NCBI GenBank assembly: GCA_017463445.1
Contig: JAFTPF010000032.1
Location: 1 to 43,551 of the forward strand
Source of the DNA: Clostridia bacterium
GTDB lineage: Bacteria; Bacillota; Clostridia; Oscillospirales; CAG-272
DNA: 43,551 nt
Direction: 5' to 3'
In this document: in pieces, positions 31,378 through 39,052 of the stretch
Layout of the letters: each line of letters opens with the position of its first letter
How positions within the stretch are numbered: the first letter of the stretch is position 1
Notes under the pieces: model-generated
What the model was told of the DNA's origin: nothing
The model's database searches: none
Seen by the model: only the letters and a program-made list of their open reading frames with translations
Program-made: the position numbers and the translations under genes

Positions 31378-32463
31378 TTGGAAAATAAATACAGAGTTGG
31401 CGTGATTGGCGCCACAGGTATGGTGGGACAGCGCTTTCTGACCCTTCTGGAAAATCATCCTTGGTTCGAGGTAACCGCCCTGCTGGCAAGCCCCCGCACC
31501 GCAGGTAAGGCTTACGCCGAGGCGGTAGAGGGACGGTGGAAGATGTCTGCTCCTCTTTCTGCAAAGTACGGCGAGATGACCGTAATGAACGCCGAGGACA
31601 TCGAGGCGGTAAAGCCTCTGGTAGACTTCGTCTTCTGTGCCGTTGACATGAAGAAGGACGCGATCCTTGCCATGGAGGAAGCCTACGCAAAGGCTGAGAT
31701 CCCCGTGGTATCCAACAACAGCGCCAACCGCTGGACCCCCGACGTACCCATGGTGATCCCCGAGATCAACCCCGAGCATCTGGCGGTGATCGAGCATCAG
31801 CGTGCCAGACTTGGCACCAAGCACGGCTTTGTTGCTGTCAAGCCCAACTGCTCCATTCAGAGCTATGTTCCCGCTCTGACCGCTCTGCTGGAGTTTGAGC
31901 CTACCCTCGTGGTCGCTACCACCTATCAGGCGATCTCCGGCGCAGGCAAGACCTTCCGCGAGTGGCCCGAAATGATTGACAACGTGATCCCCTATATCGG
32001 CGGAGAGGAAGAGAAGAGTGAGCAGGAGCCCCTGCGTATCTGGGGTAAGGTGGAGGACGGCGTGGTTGTGAAAGCCGCTGCTCCCCACATCACCACCCAA
32101 TGCATCCGCGTGCCCGTCTCCGACGGTCACACCGCTGCCGTGTTCGTGAACTTCAAGAAGAAGCCCACCAAGGAAGAGATCTTGGATCGCTGGAACAGCT
32201 ACGTCGGCGAGCCTCAGAAGCTGGGGCTGCCTTCCGCGCCCGAAAAATTCCTCACCTATTTTGAGGAAGACAACCGTCCTCAGGCGGCCCTGGATCGTGA
32301 CCTCTACGGCGGCATGGGCATCTCCATCGGCAGACTGAGAGAGGATTCCGCCTTCGATTACAAGTTCGTCGGTCTCTCCCACAACACCCTTCGCGGAGCC
32401 GCAGGTGGCGCCGTCGAGATCGCCGAGCTGCTTTGTGCCAAGGGATATATTGAAAAGAAATAA
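31378..32463 (+). CDS. asd: Aspartate-semialdehyde dehydrogenase
   Basis: Asd reduces aspartyl phosphate to aspartate semialdehyde, the branch point to lysine/DAP, threonine and methionine. The 361-residue product starts with the NADP site YRVGVIGATGMVGQRFL and has the active-site cysteine Cys158 in VKPNCSIQSYVP. Later it has SGAGKTFREWPEMIDNVIPY and GRLREDSAFDYKFVGLSHNT. It belongs to the archaeal/fungal-type branch (longer, KPNCS motif) rather than the common bacterial one. A TTG start at 31378 is chosen: GAGGTG lies 6-7 nt upstream and the protein start then matches the family. It feeds the dapA/dapB genes at 17198-19026. Confidence 0.95.
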   Translation: MENKYRVGVIGATGMVGQRFLTLLENHPWFEVTALLASPRTAGKAYAEAVEGRWKMSAPLSAKYGEMTVMNAEDIEAVKPLVDFVFCAVDMKKDAILAMEEAYAKAEIPVVSNNSANRWTPDVPMVIPEINPEHLAVIEHQRARLGTKHGFVAVKPNCSIQSYVPALTALLEFEPTLVVATTYQAISGAGKTFREWPEMIDNVIPYIGGEEEKSEQEPLRIWGKVEDGVVVKAAAPHITTQCIRVPVSDGHTAAVFVNFKKKPTKEEILDRWNSYVGEPQKLGLPSAPEKFLTYFEEDNRPQAALDRDLYGGMGISIGRLREDSAFDYKFVGLSHNTLRGAAGGAVEIAELLCAKGYIEKK

Positions 32464-32574
32464 ATTCAATGCGGGGCTTTGCCCCGCATCCCACCAGAAA
32501 CTTTCTTGAAAGAAAGTTTCTGGACTTCAAAGAACTTCTATAAAAGCCCCGCAAATCCTTGCGGGGCTGAATTT
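32462..32574 (+). repeat. Three-hairpin dispersed repeat (copy after asd)
   Basis: The outer 7 bp ends AAATTCA and TGAATTT enclose three hairpins. Hairpin 1 is GCGGGGCTTTGCCCCGC. Hairpin 2 is CAGAAACTTTCTTGAAAG with AAAGTTTCTG. After the linker CAAAGAACTTCTATAAAAG comes hairpin 3, CCCCGCAAATCCTTGCGGGG. The copy at 24899-25004 (opposite strand) has the same plan with paired changes in every stem. Here it may also end the asd transcript, although no T-run follows a stem. Confidence 0.8.
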
Positions 32575-32607
32575 GTATGAATAAACTGTAAACAATTGCT
32601 GCGTCTA

Positions 32608-32636
32608 TTGACAATCAAATGATTGCGTGCTAAAAT
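32608..32636 (+). promoter_or_regulatory. Promoter of the accessory gene group
   Basis: TTGACA (32608-32613), 17 bp, TAAAAT (32631-32636), about 50 nt before the pentapeptide-like gene. Confidence 0.85.
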
Positions 32637-32685
32637 ACAATCACGAGATTGGATGGAGATCCTGCTAAAGAAAGGAACTACTAAA

Positions 32686-33318
32686 ATGCCTGTTTGGGAT
32701 AACGCAGATAAAACTTCGACAACGGTCTGCACGCTTCCGTCAGTATTGACCGATGATTTGGTGGAAAACTGCACCGTCAAGGGGCAGACGATTGACGGCG
32801 GCGATTATACCGGCACCCGTTTTCGCTACGTGGTCTTCCGAAACTGCCGCTTCACCGATACCGTTTTTACCCGGGCTGAGTTTGTCGAGACCGCCTTTGT
32901 GGATTGCGACCTTTCGGGTGCTGACATGACCGAGACCTTTTGGGAAAATTCCCTCTTGAAGTCGGTGAAGGGGATTGGCATCCGTATGAGCGACGGTTAC
33001 TTCGTGGACACCGTTATCGAGGATTGCAATCTCCGTTACACCGATCTTTCCCGCGGCAAGTGGAAGGGCGGCACGCTTCGTCGATGCGATCTGCAGGAGG
33101 GCTTTTTGGGCGAATGCAAGCTAACCCGTTTTACTCTGTTGGGTTGTGATCTGACCCGCACCGAGGTGATGCGCACCCCGCTTGCGGGGCTGGATCTGTC
33201 GGACAGTACCATTAACGGCATCCGTTGCAGCGACACGCTCTCCGAGCTGCGGGGCGCAACTATTGATCCCCTGCAGGCGGTGGAGATCGCAAGACGGATC
33301 GGAATCAAGGTCAAATAA
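32686..33318 (+). CDS. Pentapeptide-repeat-like protein
   Basis: The 210-residue protein has a periodic pattern of about 5 and 20 residues: CTVKGQTIDGGDYTGTRF, CRFTDTVFTRAEF, DCDLSGADMTETF, DCNLRYTDLSRGK, RCDLQEGFLGECKL and GCDLTRTEV. This fits a right-handed quadrilateral beta-helix of the pentapeptide family, with Leu/Phe at the centre of each five. Such folds act as scaffolds or, in MfpA/Qnr proteins, as DNA mimics. There is no evidence for the latter here. ATG 32686 is chosen with AAAGGA upstream. It starts a same-strand series with the DUF6472 gene 10 nt later. Confidence 0.75.
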   Translation: MPVWDNADKTSTTVCTLPSVLTDDLVENCTVKGQTIDGGDYTGTRFRYVVFRNCRFTDTVFTRAEFVETAFVDCDLSGADMTETFWENSLLKSVKGIGIRMSDGYFVDTVIEDCNLRYTDLSRGKWKGGTLRRCDLQEGFLGECKLTRFTLLGCDLTRTEVMRTPLAGLDLSDSTINGIRCSDTLSELRGATIDPLQAVEIARRIGIKVK

Positions 33319-33328
33319 GGAGAAAACT

Positions 33329-33532
33329 ATGGAACAGAAGAAAACGCAATCCACTCCCGAGGCAGATTGCGAGCATTGTATGTATTACGATTACGATGAG
33401 GAGGTAGAGGACATGGTCTGCATCATGAACCTGGACGAGGATGAATACGCCTCGATGCTTCAAGGACGCAAGATGCGCTGTCCCTATTTCCGCTTCTACG
33501 ACGAGTACAAGAGCGTTCAAAAGCAGAATTGA
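33329..33532 (+). CDS. DUF6472-like small protein with four conserved cysteines
   Basis: The 67-residue acidic protein has CEHCMYYDYDEEVEDMVC, then a middle N-LDEDEYASML, then CPYFRFYDEYKSVQKQN. This layout (CxxC, one Cys about 13 residues later, and CPYFRFYDEYK near the end) is recalled as the DUF6472 family, found mostly in Clostridia. The four Cys could bind zinc, which is not shown. AAGGAG precedes the ATG. It is placed between the pentapeptide-like gene and the duplicated membrane protein gene, apparently on the same transcript. Confidence 0.75.
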   Translation: MEQKKTQSTPEADCEHCMYYDYDEEVEDMVCIMNLDEDEYASMLQGRKMRCPYFRFYDEYKSVQKQN

Positions 33533-33572
33533 CCGATCGAAAGAAACGACGAAAGGATTGGATATAACAACC

Positions 33573-34235
33573 ATGATGATCTATAACACTGTAGACTATC
33601 CCATCGCCATCGAGATCGGCGAAAAAATCTACTTTATGGATCGGGACAGCGAGCTGGAGCTCCGCCTGACCTCGGGCACCTATGATTATCGGCTGTACAA
33701 GGCAGACGAATACGACGGTCCCATACCGTCGCACATAGAGATGAGGTCTTTTCACCGTCATTCTGTCACCGTTTGCTATGCGGAAACCGGTAAGCTGATC
33801 TGCCGCCGCAACACGAAGGTGTATATTCGGGAAGATCGAATAGAACTATTCAGAGAGCAATACTTTTGGCGTCATCGCGGACACTCACATTATCGCACAT
33901 ACGATGCAAGCACCTTTAACCTGACCGTGGAAGAGGGAGAGCTTGCCGAGCGCAGACAGGGATGTCTGAACCAGCAAGTATACAATCAGATGCTGGCGCC
34001 GTATAAAGCCACGATGTGGATACTGGGGGCGGAGCATCTGATTTTTTTGGTGTTTGCAGCACTGTTTGGTTTTGGCGTGTTCGAGCTGCATCATACGGTT
34101 AGTTATGTAGCAATGATAGGCTGTTTGTTGGCACAGGTCGTGCTGTTCGACACCGATTTGAAAAAAATCTGCCTCCTGCGTGTGCTGAAGTCGGTTCCCG
34201 TGCTGGTGGACGTGCAGGACCTTCTGCAGCACTAA
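33573..34235 (+). CDS. Two-TM protein of unknown function, paralogue A
   Basis: The 220-residue protein starts MMIYNTVDYPIAIEIGEKIY and then DRDSELELRLTSG, a soluble beta-rich N-terminal domain. A charged middle and two C-terminal hydrophobic helices follow (LIFLVFAALFGFGVFEL and AMIGCLLAQVVLF). No family is recognised. A relative of the same size lies at 35132-35869, with matching N-terminus and C-terminal TM pair, so this is a local duplication. GAAAGGA lies upstream of the ATG pair at 33573/33576. It may act in the membrane with the DUF3137-like product encoded between the copies. Confidence 0.7.
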   Translation: MMIYNTVDYPIAIEIGEKIYFMDRDSELELRLTSGTYDYRLYKADEYDGPIPSHIEMRSFHRHSVTVCYAETGKLICRRNTKVYIREDRIELFREQYFWRHRGHSHYRTYDASTFNLTVEEGELAERRQGCLNQQVYNQMLAPYKATMWILGAEHLIFLVFAALFGFGVFELHHTVSYVAMIGCLLAQVVLFDTDLKKICLLRVLKSVPVLVDVQDLLQH

Positions 34236-34302
34236 CGCCGGTCGCGACCGGGGGCTGCCCCCCCTCAACAGATCGAAATTCCAATATGGAGGATGATAAC
34301 GG

Positions 34303-35118
34303 ATGCAACCTTTGGAATGGCTTGTGATCGGCGCGCTGGCGGCACTGGCCGCAGTCGCGCTCCTCATTCGTGCATTCCGACGGGCGAAGGTGCGCCGTGC
34401 GACCGTGCCGCAGACACTCGCCTACCTGCAAGCAGGCGGAATGCAGTCCCCGCGGTATTTGCCGAAAGAGAGTATCGCCGGAATGGTATACCCCTTCCAA
34501 TCGGGTTGGGACGACTTCAAGGATGGCGATGCAAGCGGCAGTCAATACGTATCGGGCGTTTACAGAGACCATCCCGTGTTGCTGTCCAAGGTCAACCTAT
34601 GGGTAAGAGATGAGGATCCGGATGCTCCGCTGATCGCGCTATCGTCACGGCAATACAATGCGTATTATAAGAATTTTACCTACTTCAACGGCGAATGGTT
34701 CATCTTTCGCATAAAGGCAAAGTATGATGCTGATCTGACGCTGATTGACCGCCGTCTCACCGAGCGGGATGACGATCATTATCCGGGAGGCTCCACCCGG
34801 TCAACGCGTTGTGTGCCGGAGCCTGCCTTGGTGGGCTTGTACGACGCTTACGGAAGTATCTCCGATCCAAACGCGTTCCGCGCACTGATGACCTCGGATG
34901 CCGTTCGTGTACTGAAGAAGCTGTACAAGGTCTACCGCCCCGTGATCTTTCTGCGCGGCAACAAGATTCACATCGGTCTGTCCCATCTGGAGATGGATTT
35001 TCGGCGGCATCCTGACGAGACCGAGGAAGAGTGGAACGCAAGGCAGAATCTGTTCGGGATTTTAGATGATCTTACCGAGTTGATCCGCCTGTGGGGCGAT
35101 CCCCCGGATGAGGTCTGA
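34303..35118 (+). CDS. Membrane-anchored protein, DUF3137-like
   Basis: The 271-residue protein has one N-terminal transmembrane helix (VIGALAALAAVALLIRAF) and a cytoplasmic domain. The segment YDAYGSISDPNAFRALMTSD, followed by AVRVLKKLYKVY and VIFLRGNKIHIGLSHL, resembles the end of DUF3137 domains. Those have YSDDPVEARYLLTP, a helix, then SFxxGKLYIAI. The assignment is by pattern only. GGAGG and a spacer precede the ATG. Together with the flanking paralogues it forms an apparent unit. DUF3137 proteins elsewhere sit beside LemA-type proteins, which are not seen here. Confidence 0.5.
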   Translation: MQPLEWLVIGALAALAAVALLIRAFRRAKVRRATVPQTLAYLQAGGMQSPRYLPKESIAGMVYPFQSGWDDFKDGDASGSQYVSGVYRDHPVLLSKVNLWVRDEDPDAPLIALSSRQYNAYYKNFTYFNGEWFIFRIKAKYDADLTLIDRRLTERDDDHYPGGSTRSTRCVPEPALVGLYDAYGSISDPNAFRALMTSDAVRVLKKLYKVYRPVIFLRGNKIHIGLSHLEMDFRRHPDETEEEWNARQNLFGILDDLTELIRLWGDPPDEV

Positions 35119-35131
35119 CCGAGGTAACTGT

Positions 35132-35869
35132 ATGATCATTTATAACACATTGGAATGTCCCGTAGTCCTGACGCTTGGCGACAGAACTTATCGTATGGAA
35201 AAAGAGAGCGAGCTGGAATTGTAGATCCCGTCGGGGGATCATTATATCAGCGTCTACAGGCTCCATCCCGACACCGGAGAGACTTTGTGTAAGTACAGGA
35301 CGCACTATTATCCCGACACTGTAGAGGATATACACCGCGGAAAGGTAGTACGTACCCGTAAGGTCGTTCACAGCCGCAAGCGCAGAATGACGGCAATATG
35401 CTTGGGAACTGCAGGGATACTGACGGTGAACCGTGCTACTAAATTGTATGTTCGTGAACAGTTGGCAGATCGCACGTTACTGCGGATCCCTTATCAACGG
35501 TATTGTGCCGACGTTTTGGATTTGCTCGTGGAAAATGGAGAAATCACGCGGCAAAAAGACGGTTGTGCTGACGGTCGCACCCGACAGAAGATTATACGAA
35601 GCTTCTGGATTCAGATGCTCTGTTTCTTAATCGGCAGTATTTTAGCTATTGTAATCTCTGCGGTTGGTTGGATTTGGTTAGCGCAAACTGCCGATACCGT
35701 ACAGCAGTTAATTGGGATAATGACTGCGAAACCTTTAACGCTTATATTTGCCATACTGCCTATCTTTGCACTGCCGCTTACGGTGTTCGTCTTACTGGAC
35801 ATCCGCAAGCGAGGCGCATGGAAAGATCTGCCGTTGCTCCCCACCAAGGCGGAGTACGATATAGAGTGA
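35132..35869 (+). pseudogene. Paralogue B of the two-TM protein, with in-frame UAG at codon 31
   Basis: The frame starts at ATG 35132 as MIIYNTLECPVVLTLGDRTY and RMEKESELEL, then meets TAG (35222-35224). It then continues open for 214 more codons in the same frame (IPSGDHYISVYRLHPDTG and onward) to the stop at 35869. Paralogue A has Arg at the aligned position (SELELRLTSG). The C-terminal half keeps two TM helices (MLCFLIGSILAIVISAVGWIW and LIFAILPIFALPLTVFVLL). The rest of the frame shows no decay, so the stop is recent, a sequencing error, or read through. Re-initiation at TTG 35285 is possible but lacks a good ribosome site. TAG is a normal stop elsewhere (xseA). Confidence 0.65.
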
Positions 35870-35899
35870 TCCGTCTGCGAAAAGAACCGGCAAAAACCA

Positions 35900-35934
35900 A
35901 AGACCGCTCTTCTGCTGACGAAGAGCGGTCTTTG
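35900..35934. terminator. Terminator shared by paralogue B and tRNA-Leu
   Basis: A 14 bp perfect stem, AAAGACCGCTCTTC (35900-35913) with its complement (35921-35934), has a 7-nt loop. On the minus strand the tail is TTTGGTTTTTG, making it suitable for tRNA-Leu. On the plus strand the tail is short. Confidence 0.8.
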
Positions 35935-35952
35935 ACCGTAAGAACGGTTCAA

Positions 35953-36039
35953 TGGTGCCGGTGGCGGGGGTCGAACCCGCACGGTATCGCTACCACTGGA
36001 TTTTGAGTCCAGCACGTCTGCCAATTCCATCACACCGGC
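35953..36039 (-). tRNA. tRNA-Leu (anticodon CAA)
   Basis: The 87-nt class II tRNA on the minus strand has the acceptor stem GCCGGTG/CACCGGC, discriminator A and encoded CCA. The D-arm GATGGAATTGGCAGACG is followed by the anticodon stem CTGGA/TCCAG with loop CTCAAAA, giving CAA (reads UUG). The long variable arm GGTAGCGATACC is typical of tRNA-Leu. The T-arm has GGTTCGACC. TrmL, encoded at 3150, acts on the wobble base of such tRNAs in E. coli. Confidence 0.97.
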
Positions 36040-36050
36040 GTTACTTTGGT

Positions 36051-36079
36051 ATTATAGCACAACACCCGAAAGAAATCAA
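36051..36079 (-). promoter_or_regulatory. Promoter of tRNA-Leu
   Basis: Minus strand: TTGATT (36079-36074), 17 bp, TATAAT (36056-36051), 11 nt before the mature 5' end. Confidence 0.8.
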
Positions 36080-36122
36080 TAGGTTTTGCGAAAAAACTTG
36101 CAAAAAAATTGAGAGAAATCAC

Positions 36123-36151
36123 TTGACACGGATATGGATTTGTGGTATTAT
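36123..36151 (+). promoter_or_regulatory. Promoter of tRNA-Arg
   Basis: TTGACA (36123-36128), 17 bp, TATTAT (36146-36151). An overlapping TATAAT (36149-36154) would have 20 bp spacing. The mature tRNA begins at 36162. Confidence 0.8.
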
Positions 36152-36161
36152 AATGAGGTAT

Positions 36162-36238
36162 CTACCCGTGGCTCAGCTGGATAGCGCGCAAGACTCCGAC
36201 TCTTGAGGTCGCAGGTTCGAATCCTGTCGGGTAGGCCA
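36162..36238 (+). tRNA. tRNA-Arg (anticodon CCG)
   Basis: The 77-nt tRNA has the acceptor CTACCCG/CGGGTAG, discriminator G and encoded CCA. The anticodon stem is CAAGA/TCTTG with loop CTCCGAC, giving CCG (reads CGG). The T-arm is CAGGTTCGAATCCTG. The D-stem GCTC/GCGC has one mismatch. It diverges from tRNA-Leu. Confidence 0.96.
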
Positions 36239-36278
36239 AACATCGGCATTCTTTGCAGAAGAATGCCGATGTTTTTTT
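36238..36278 (+). terminator. Intrinsic terminator after tRNA-Arg
   Basis: A 16 bp perfect stem, AAACATCGGCATTCTT (36238-36253) with its complement (36259-36274), has a TGCAG loop and a T7 tail. It overlaps the last bases of CCA and reaches the stop of the convergent GNAT gene. Confidence 0.95.
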
Positions 36279-36708
36279 ACTTCTCACTCTTCGCGAGTTC
36301 CTTCTCCATCCCCTGATGCTCTACGTGTTCGTCCATGTAGCGCTCGCCCACAGGCGTGTAACCGATGCTCTCGTAAAAGGGCATTGCCCGAACCTGTGCG
36401 CCGATGTGCGCACGGGTACCGCCCCGCGAGACGATCTGGGCTTCTGCCGCTCTAACCAGCATTCCGCCGATCCCACGTCCTCGGTAGGATCTGCAAACGG
36501 CAATGCGCCCGATCAGATAACAGCCGGTTATCTCGGTTTCGTAGTAACGGCAGGTGCCGATGGCGGTATCGCCGTCAAACGCTACCAAATGTACTGCAAC
36601 GTTGTCCGCGTCGTCAAATTCTTCGACAAATCCCTGCTCCTCGCAGAAAACCGTAATGCGGATACTTTTCGCTTCCTCGGGAAGGGAAAAATAGGTTCTG
36701 ATCTCCAT
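36277..36708 (-). CDS. GNAT family N-acetyltransferase
   Basis: The 143-residue protein shows the ElaA/GNAT-like pattern. The start is IRTYFSLPEEAKSIRITVFC with EEQGFVEEFDDAD. The acetyl-CoA loop is VCRSYRGRGIGGMLVRAAEA (R-G-x-G-I-G), followed by HIGAQVRAMPFYESIGYTPV. This arrangement (FCEEQGF near the start, AQxxAxxFYExxGF near the end) is common in small-molecule or protein N-acetyltransferases of unknown substrate. It converges on tRNA-Arg and uses the terminator region from the other side. The gene has a plausible AGGAGG upstream. Confidence 0.85.
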   Translation of the reverse strand: MEIRTYFSLPEEAKSIRITVFCEEQGFVEEFDDADNVAVHLVAFDGDTAIGTCRYYETEITGCYLIGRIAVCRSYRGRGIGGMLVRAAEAQIVSRGGTRAHIGAQVRAMPFYESIGYTPVGERYMDEHVEHQGMEKELAKSEK

Positions 36709-36742
36709 GTCGATCCTCCTTCAAATACTTGCGATGAAAATC

Positions 36743-36776
36743 AGCGGCACGATCCTTCGGGACCGCGCCGCTTTTT
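36743..36776. terminator. Terminator-like hairpin between GNAT and DUF378 genes
   Basis: AGCGGC and GCCGCT form the base, with an upper GATCC/GGACC-type stem and a TTCG tetraloop. T5 follows on the plus strand. On the minus strand, after the DUF378 gene, the tail is GATTTTC. Confidence 0.55.
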
Positions 36777-36782
36777 CTTGTT

Positions 36783-36998
36783 TTATTCGGTAAGCGAGGG
36801 TGCCAGCTCGTTCTCTTCGCGGAAGAGAAAACTGATACACCACAGGGCACACAGACCGACTACCGCGTAGATGACGCGCGCGAGGAGTGCGTCCTGGCTG
36901 CCGAAGATCCATGCGACGATATCGAATCCGAACAGTCCGATGGATCCCCAGTTGATTCCGCCGACGATCAGCAGGATCAGGGTGAGTTTGTCAAACAT
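36783..36998 (-). CDS. DUF378 family small membrane protein
   Basis: The 71-residue protein has the DUF378 pattern: KLTLILLIVGGINWGSIGLF, FDIVAWIFG and ARVIYAVVGLCALW. It has two transmembrane helices and the conserved GGINWG motif. These proteins are common in Bacillota, and their function is not known. The last residues are charged and lie on one side of the membrane. GGAGG precedes the ATG. The gene is apparently monocistronic. Confidence 0.92.
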   Translation of the reverse strand: MFDKLTLILLIVGGINWGSIGLFGFDIVAWIFGSQDALLARVIYAVVGLCALWCISFLFREENELAPSLTE

Positions 36999-37080
36999 AC
37001 GATCCCTCCTTCTTTGTCGGGACGATTGCCCGCAAAGATAGGATGCACGGAAAGACGAACTCTATGCTACCCAAAAGTTG

Positions 37081-38130
37081 TCAGGATTCTTCGAAAGCGG
37101 ACTCGGCATCCTCTCCGGTCACAGGCTCGGAAGTAGTGGGCTTGGAGGTATCGGGAGTCTCTTCCTCAATCACCAATTTGAGATCACCGTACTTGGTGAC
37201 GACCTTGCCTTCCTCCAACGTGATGGTGATCTTACCGGGTGCGACTGTGTCTTCAGCGGACTCGTCTTCCTTGCCCAGCAACAGACTGCCCAGGTACACC
37301 TCGCCGTCTTCGATCGCGATCTTGCGGACGTAAGAGCCTTGGTTGTATACCGTTTCCAGCGTCAGATCACACTGGGTCATCTTCATTTCAAATTCAACAA
37401 AATCAGTCTCGATCAGATTGACCTCGCCTTCCTTACCGGAAAAGACGATGTCCTCGGTCACCAGCTGACGGGCGATCATACTGCCGCCGCCCAGTTCGCA
37501 GGTGACGTGGTCTGCGGTGGTGCTGAGCACCGACAGCTCGGTATCGTCACAGGTCAGATCCAGCAGGGAAGCGTCGATCTTGTTCAGACCAACGGTGGAA
37601 CCGGTGGAGACCAGATTGATCTCGCTCTCACCGGTGATGTTTACCACCGAAACATTACAATTGGTAAAGGTCAGATTATACTGCTTGATGCTCTGATCCT
37701 CGGGAATATGGATGATGACCTCAGGCTCGGTCGCTTCCTGATCGTCGGTGAGAGAGAGCAGGGTGCGCCAAACGCCGGCAAAGGAGCCGCCGGTAAAATA
37801 ATCCAGAAAAGAGAGCTGATTGGAGACCTTGATGGTCTTGTTGGTCACGCTGCCGATATAGCTGTTGGGCTTGAAGCCGATCAGCTCCACTTTAGCCTCA
37901 TCGGCACCGCCGCGCAGCTTGACCTCGCAATCCTTCAGATTCAGGGTGATGTTGGTGATGCGCTGTTCGGAGTAATCCAGTTCGGTATAGCTCTGACCGT
38001 CTTCGGAGGTAGTGTAGCCGTCGATGGCAGCGTCGTCGGGGGCTTTGGAACGGGCGTAATTGCAAAGGAAGAAACCGCTGATGATCAAAAGTCCGGAGAC
38101 CACCAGAAAGATCCAAGAGGACATTTTCAC
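37081..38130 (-). CDS. DUF4097-like membrane-anchored beta-helix protein
   Basis: The 349-residue protein has one N-terminal TM helix (IFLVVSGLLIISGFFLC) and then a long series of short beta strands with alternating hydrophobic residues (ITNITLNLKDCEVKLRGG, YNLTFTNCNVSVVNITGESE and LLDLTCDDTELSVLSTTAD). This is the DUF4097/putative-adhesin beta-solenoid style. The C-terminal 30 residues are Thr/Pro/Glu-rich. It starts inside the end of the DUF1700-like gene (ATGA overlap), the usual pairing. Its function in the family is unclear; a role in envelope sensing is suggested only by context with DUF1700. Confidence 0.75.
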   Translation of the reverse strand: MKMSSWIFLVVSGLLIISGFFLCNYARSKAPDDAAIDGYTTSEDGQSYTELDYSEQRITNITLNLKDCEVKLRGGADEAKVELIGFKPNSYIGSVTNKTIKVSNQLSFLDYFTGGSFAGVWRTLLSLTDDQEATEPEVIIHIPEDQSIKQYNLTFTNCNVSVVNITGESEINLVSTGSTVGLNKIDASLLDLTCDDTELSVLSTTADHVTCELGGGSMIARQLVTEDIVFSGKEGEVNLIETDFVEFEMKMTQCDLTLETVYNQGSYVRKIAIEDGEVYLGSLLLGKEDESAEDTVAPGKITITLEEGKVVTKYGDLKLVIEEETPDTSKPTTSEPVTGEDAESAFEES

Positions 38131-38948
38131 AGCTGTTCAACTCCTTTCACGGTATTCTTGGTAAAGCTGACCAGCTTACGGGTAAAGAATTTCAGAAGCT
38201 TGCCCATCTTTACGTAGATATAGGGGATCAAGCGGATCGCCACATTGTAGAGCAGGATAGATGCCGCCATGGTCACGCCGGCAGCGATGAGACCGACGCC
38301 GATCTCGTGGAATCCCACATAGCGGGGAGGCGACAGCACCTGCGTGGCACCGTACAGCAGAGCGACCACCGAGATGACCGATCCGATACCGGTAATTGCC
38401 ACGATGGCAACGACGATAAGGCAAATTGCTGCGGCAAGCGCCATGAACACCAGTGCAAACAGTCCGAAGGAGCCCAGCAGGACGAAGAGGATGGTAGGTG
38501 CGCAGATCGCCGCTAACGCCAGCATCAGAAGACGGGGCTTATCGCAGGTAATGTATTCGGCATCGGCAACGGTGCGGGGACTGCGGCGATCCGGAGAGAG
38601 AGAGGCTTCATCCACGAACTGCACGTCGGCGCGGGAGGCGGCGGGATCGGCGGTAACGGGCGGCGCCGAGGGAGTGGGATCGATCTGTTCGGGTGCAATC
38701 GTCTCTGCATCCTCCGGGATTTCCGAAGTCTCGGGAGCGGAAACAACCAGCTGATCGGCGTCTTGACTCACCAGCTTGCGAACGATAATGTCCAGATTAC
38801 GGGCGGTGGTATATTGATCGGCAGTCTCGTCGGGAAGCCCGTTCAGCTTTTCAATCAGCGCATTGCACTGCGTGTCAACATACTCCTGAGGGAATCCTTC
38901 TGCGGTAAGTCTTTGCCGCAGTGCTTCAATGAATTCCTGTCTGTTCAT
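38127..38948 (-). CDS. DUF1700-like membrane protein
   Basis: The 273-residue protein starts MNRQEFIEALRQRLTAEGFP, the helical N-terminus of DUF1700 proteins, which in other genomes follows a PadR-type regulator. A Pro/Ala/Thr/Glu-rich linker of about 80 residues is inserted before the hydrophobic part, longer than usual. At least four TM helices follow (LLMLALAAICAPTILFVLL, GLFALVFMALAAAICLIVVA and VISVVALLYGATQVL, for example). AGGAGG sits before the ATG at 38948. An upstream in-frame ATG lies in the heptamer repeat and is not used. No PadR gene is adjacent in this window. Confidence 0.75.
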   Translation of the reverse strand: MNRQEFIEALRQRLTAEGFPQEYVDTQCNALIEKLNGLPDETADQYTTARNLDIIVRKLVSQDADQLVVSAPETSEIPEDAETIAPEQIDPTPSAPPVTADPAASRADVQFVDEASLSPDRRSPRTVADAEYITCDKPRLLMLALAAICAPTILFVLLGSFGLFALVFMALAAAICLIVVAIVAITGIGSVISVVALLYGATQVLSPPRYVGFHEIGVGLIAAGVTMAASILLYNVAIRLIPYIYVKMGKLLKFFTRKLVSFTKNTVKGVEQL

Positions 38949-38966
38949 GGAAAACCTCCTGAAAAT

Positions 38967-39001
38967 AAATGGCAAATTGCAAATGGCAGATGGCAAATTG
39001 G
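38967..39001. repeat. Five tandem 7 bp units upstream of the DUF1700 gene
   Basis: The units are AAATGGC, AAATTGC, AAATGGC, AGATGGC and AAATTGG. They begin 19 bp from the DUF1700 ATG, in its leader or promoter region. Confidence 0.6.
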
Positions 39002-39052
39002 TTTGGGGGAATTGTAAATTTGCAAATCAATGGTTTAACGGTGCGAAAAGGG

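Noticed and set aside
37078-38217. 379-residue open frame opposite the DUF4097 gene
   Set aside because: Shadow frame with no ribosome site. The minus-strand pair has the expected overlap and family features.
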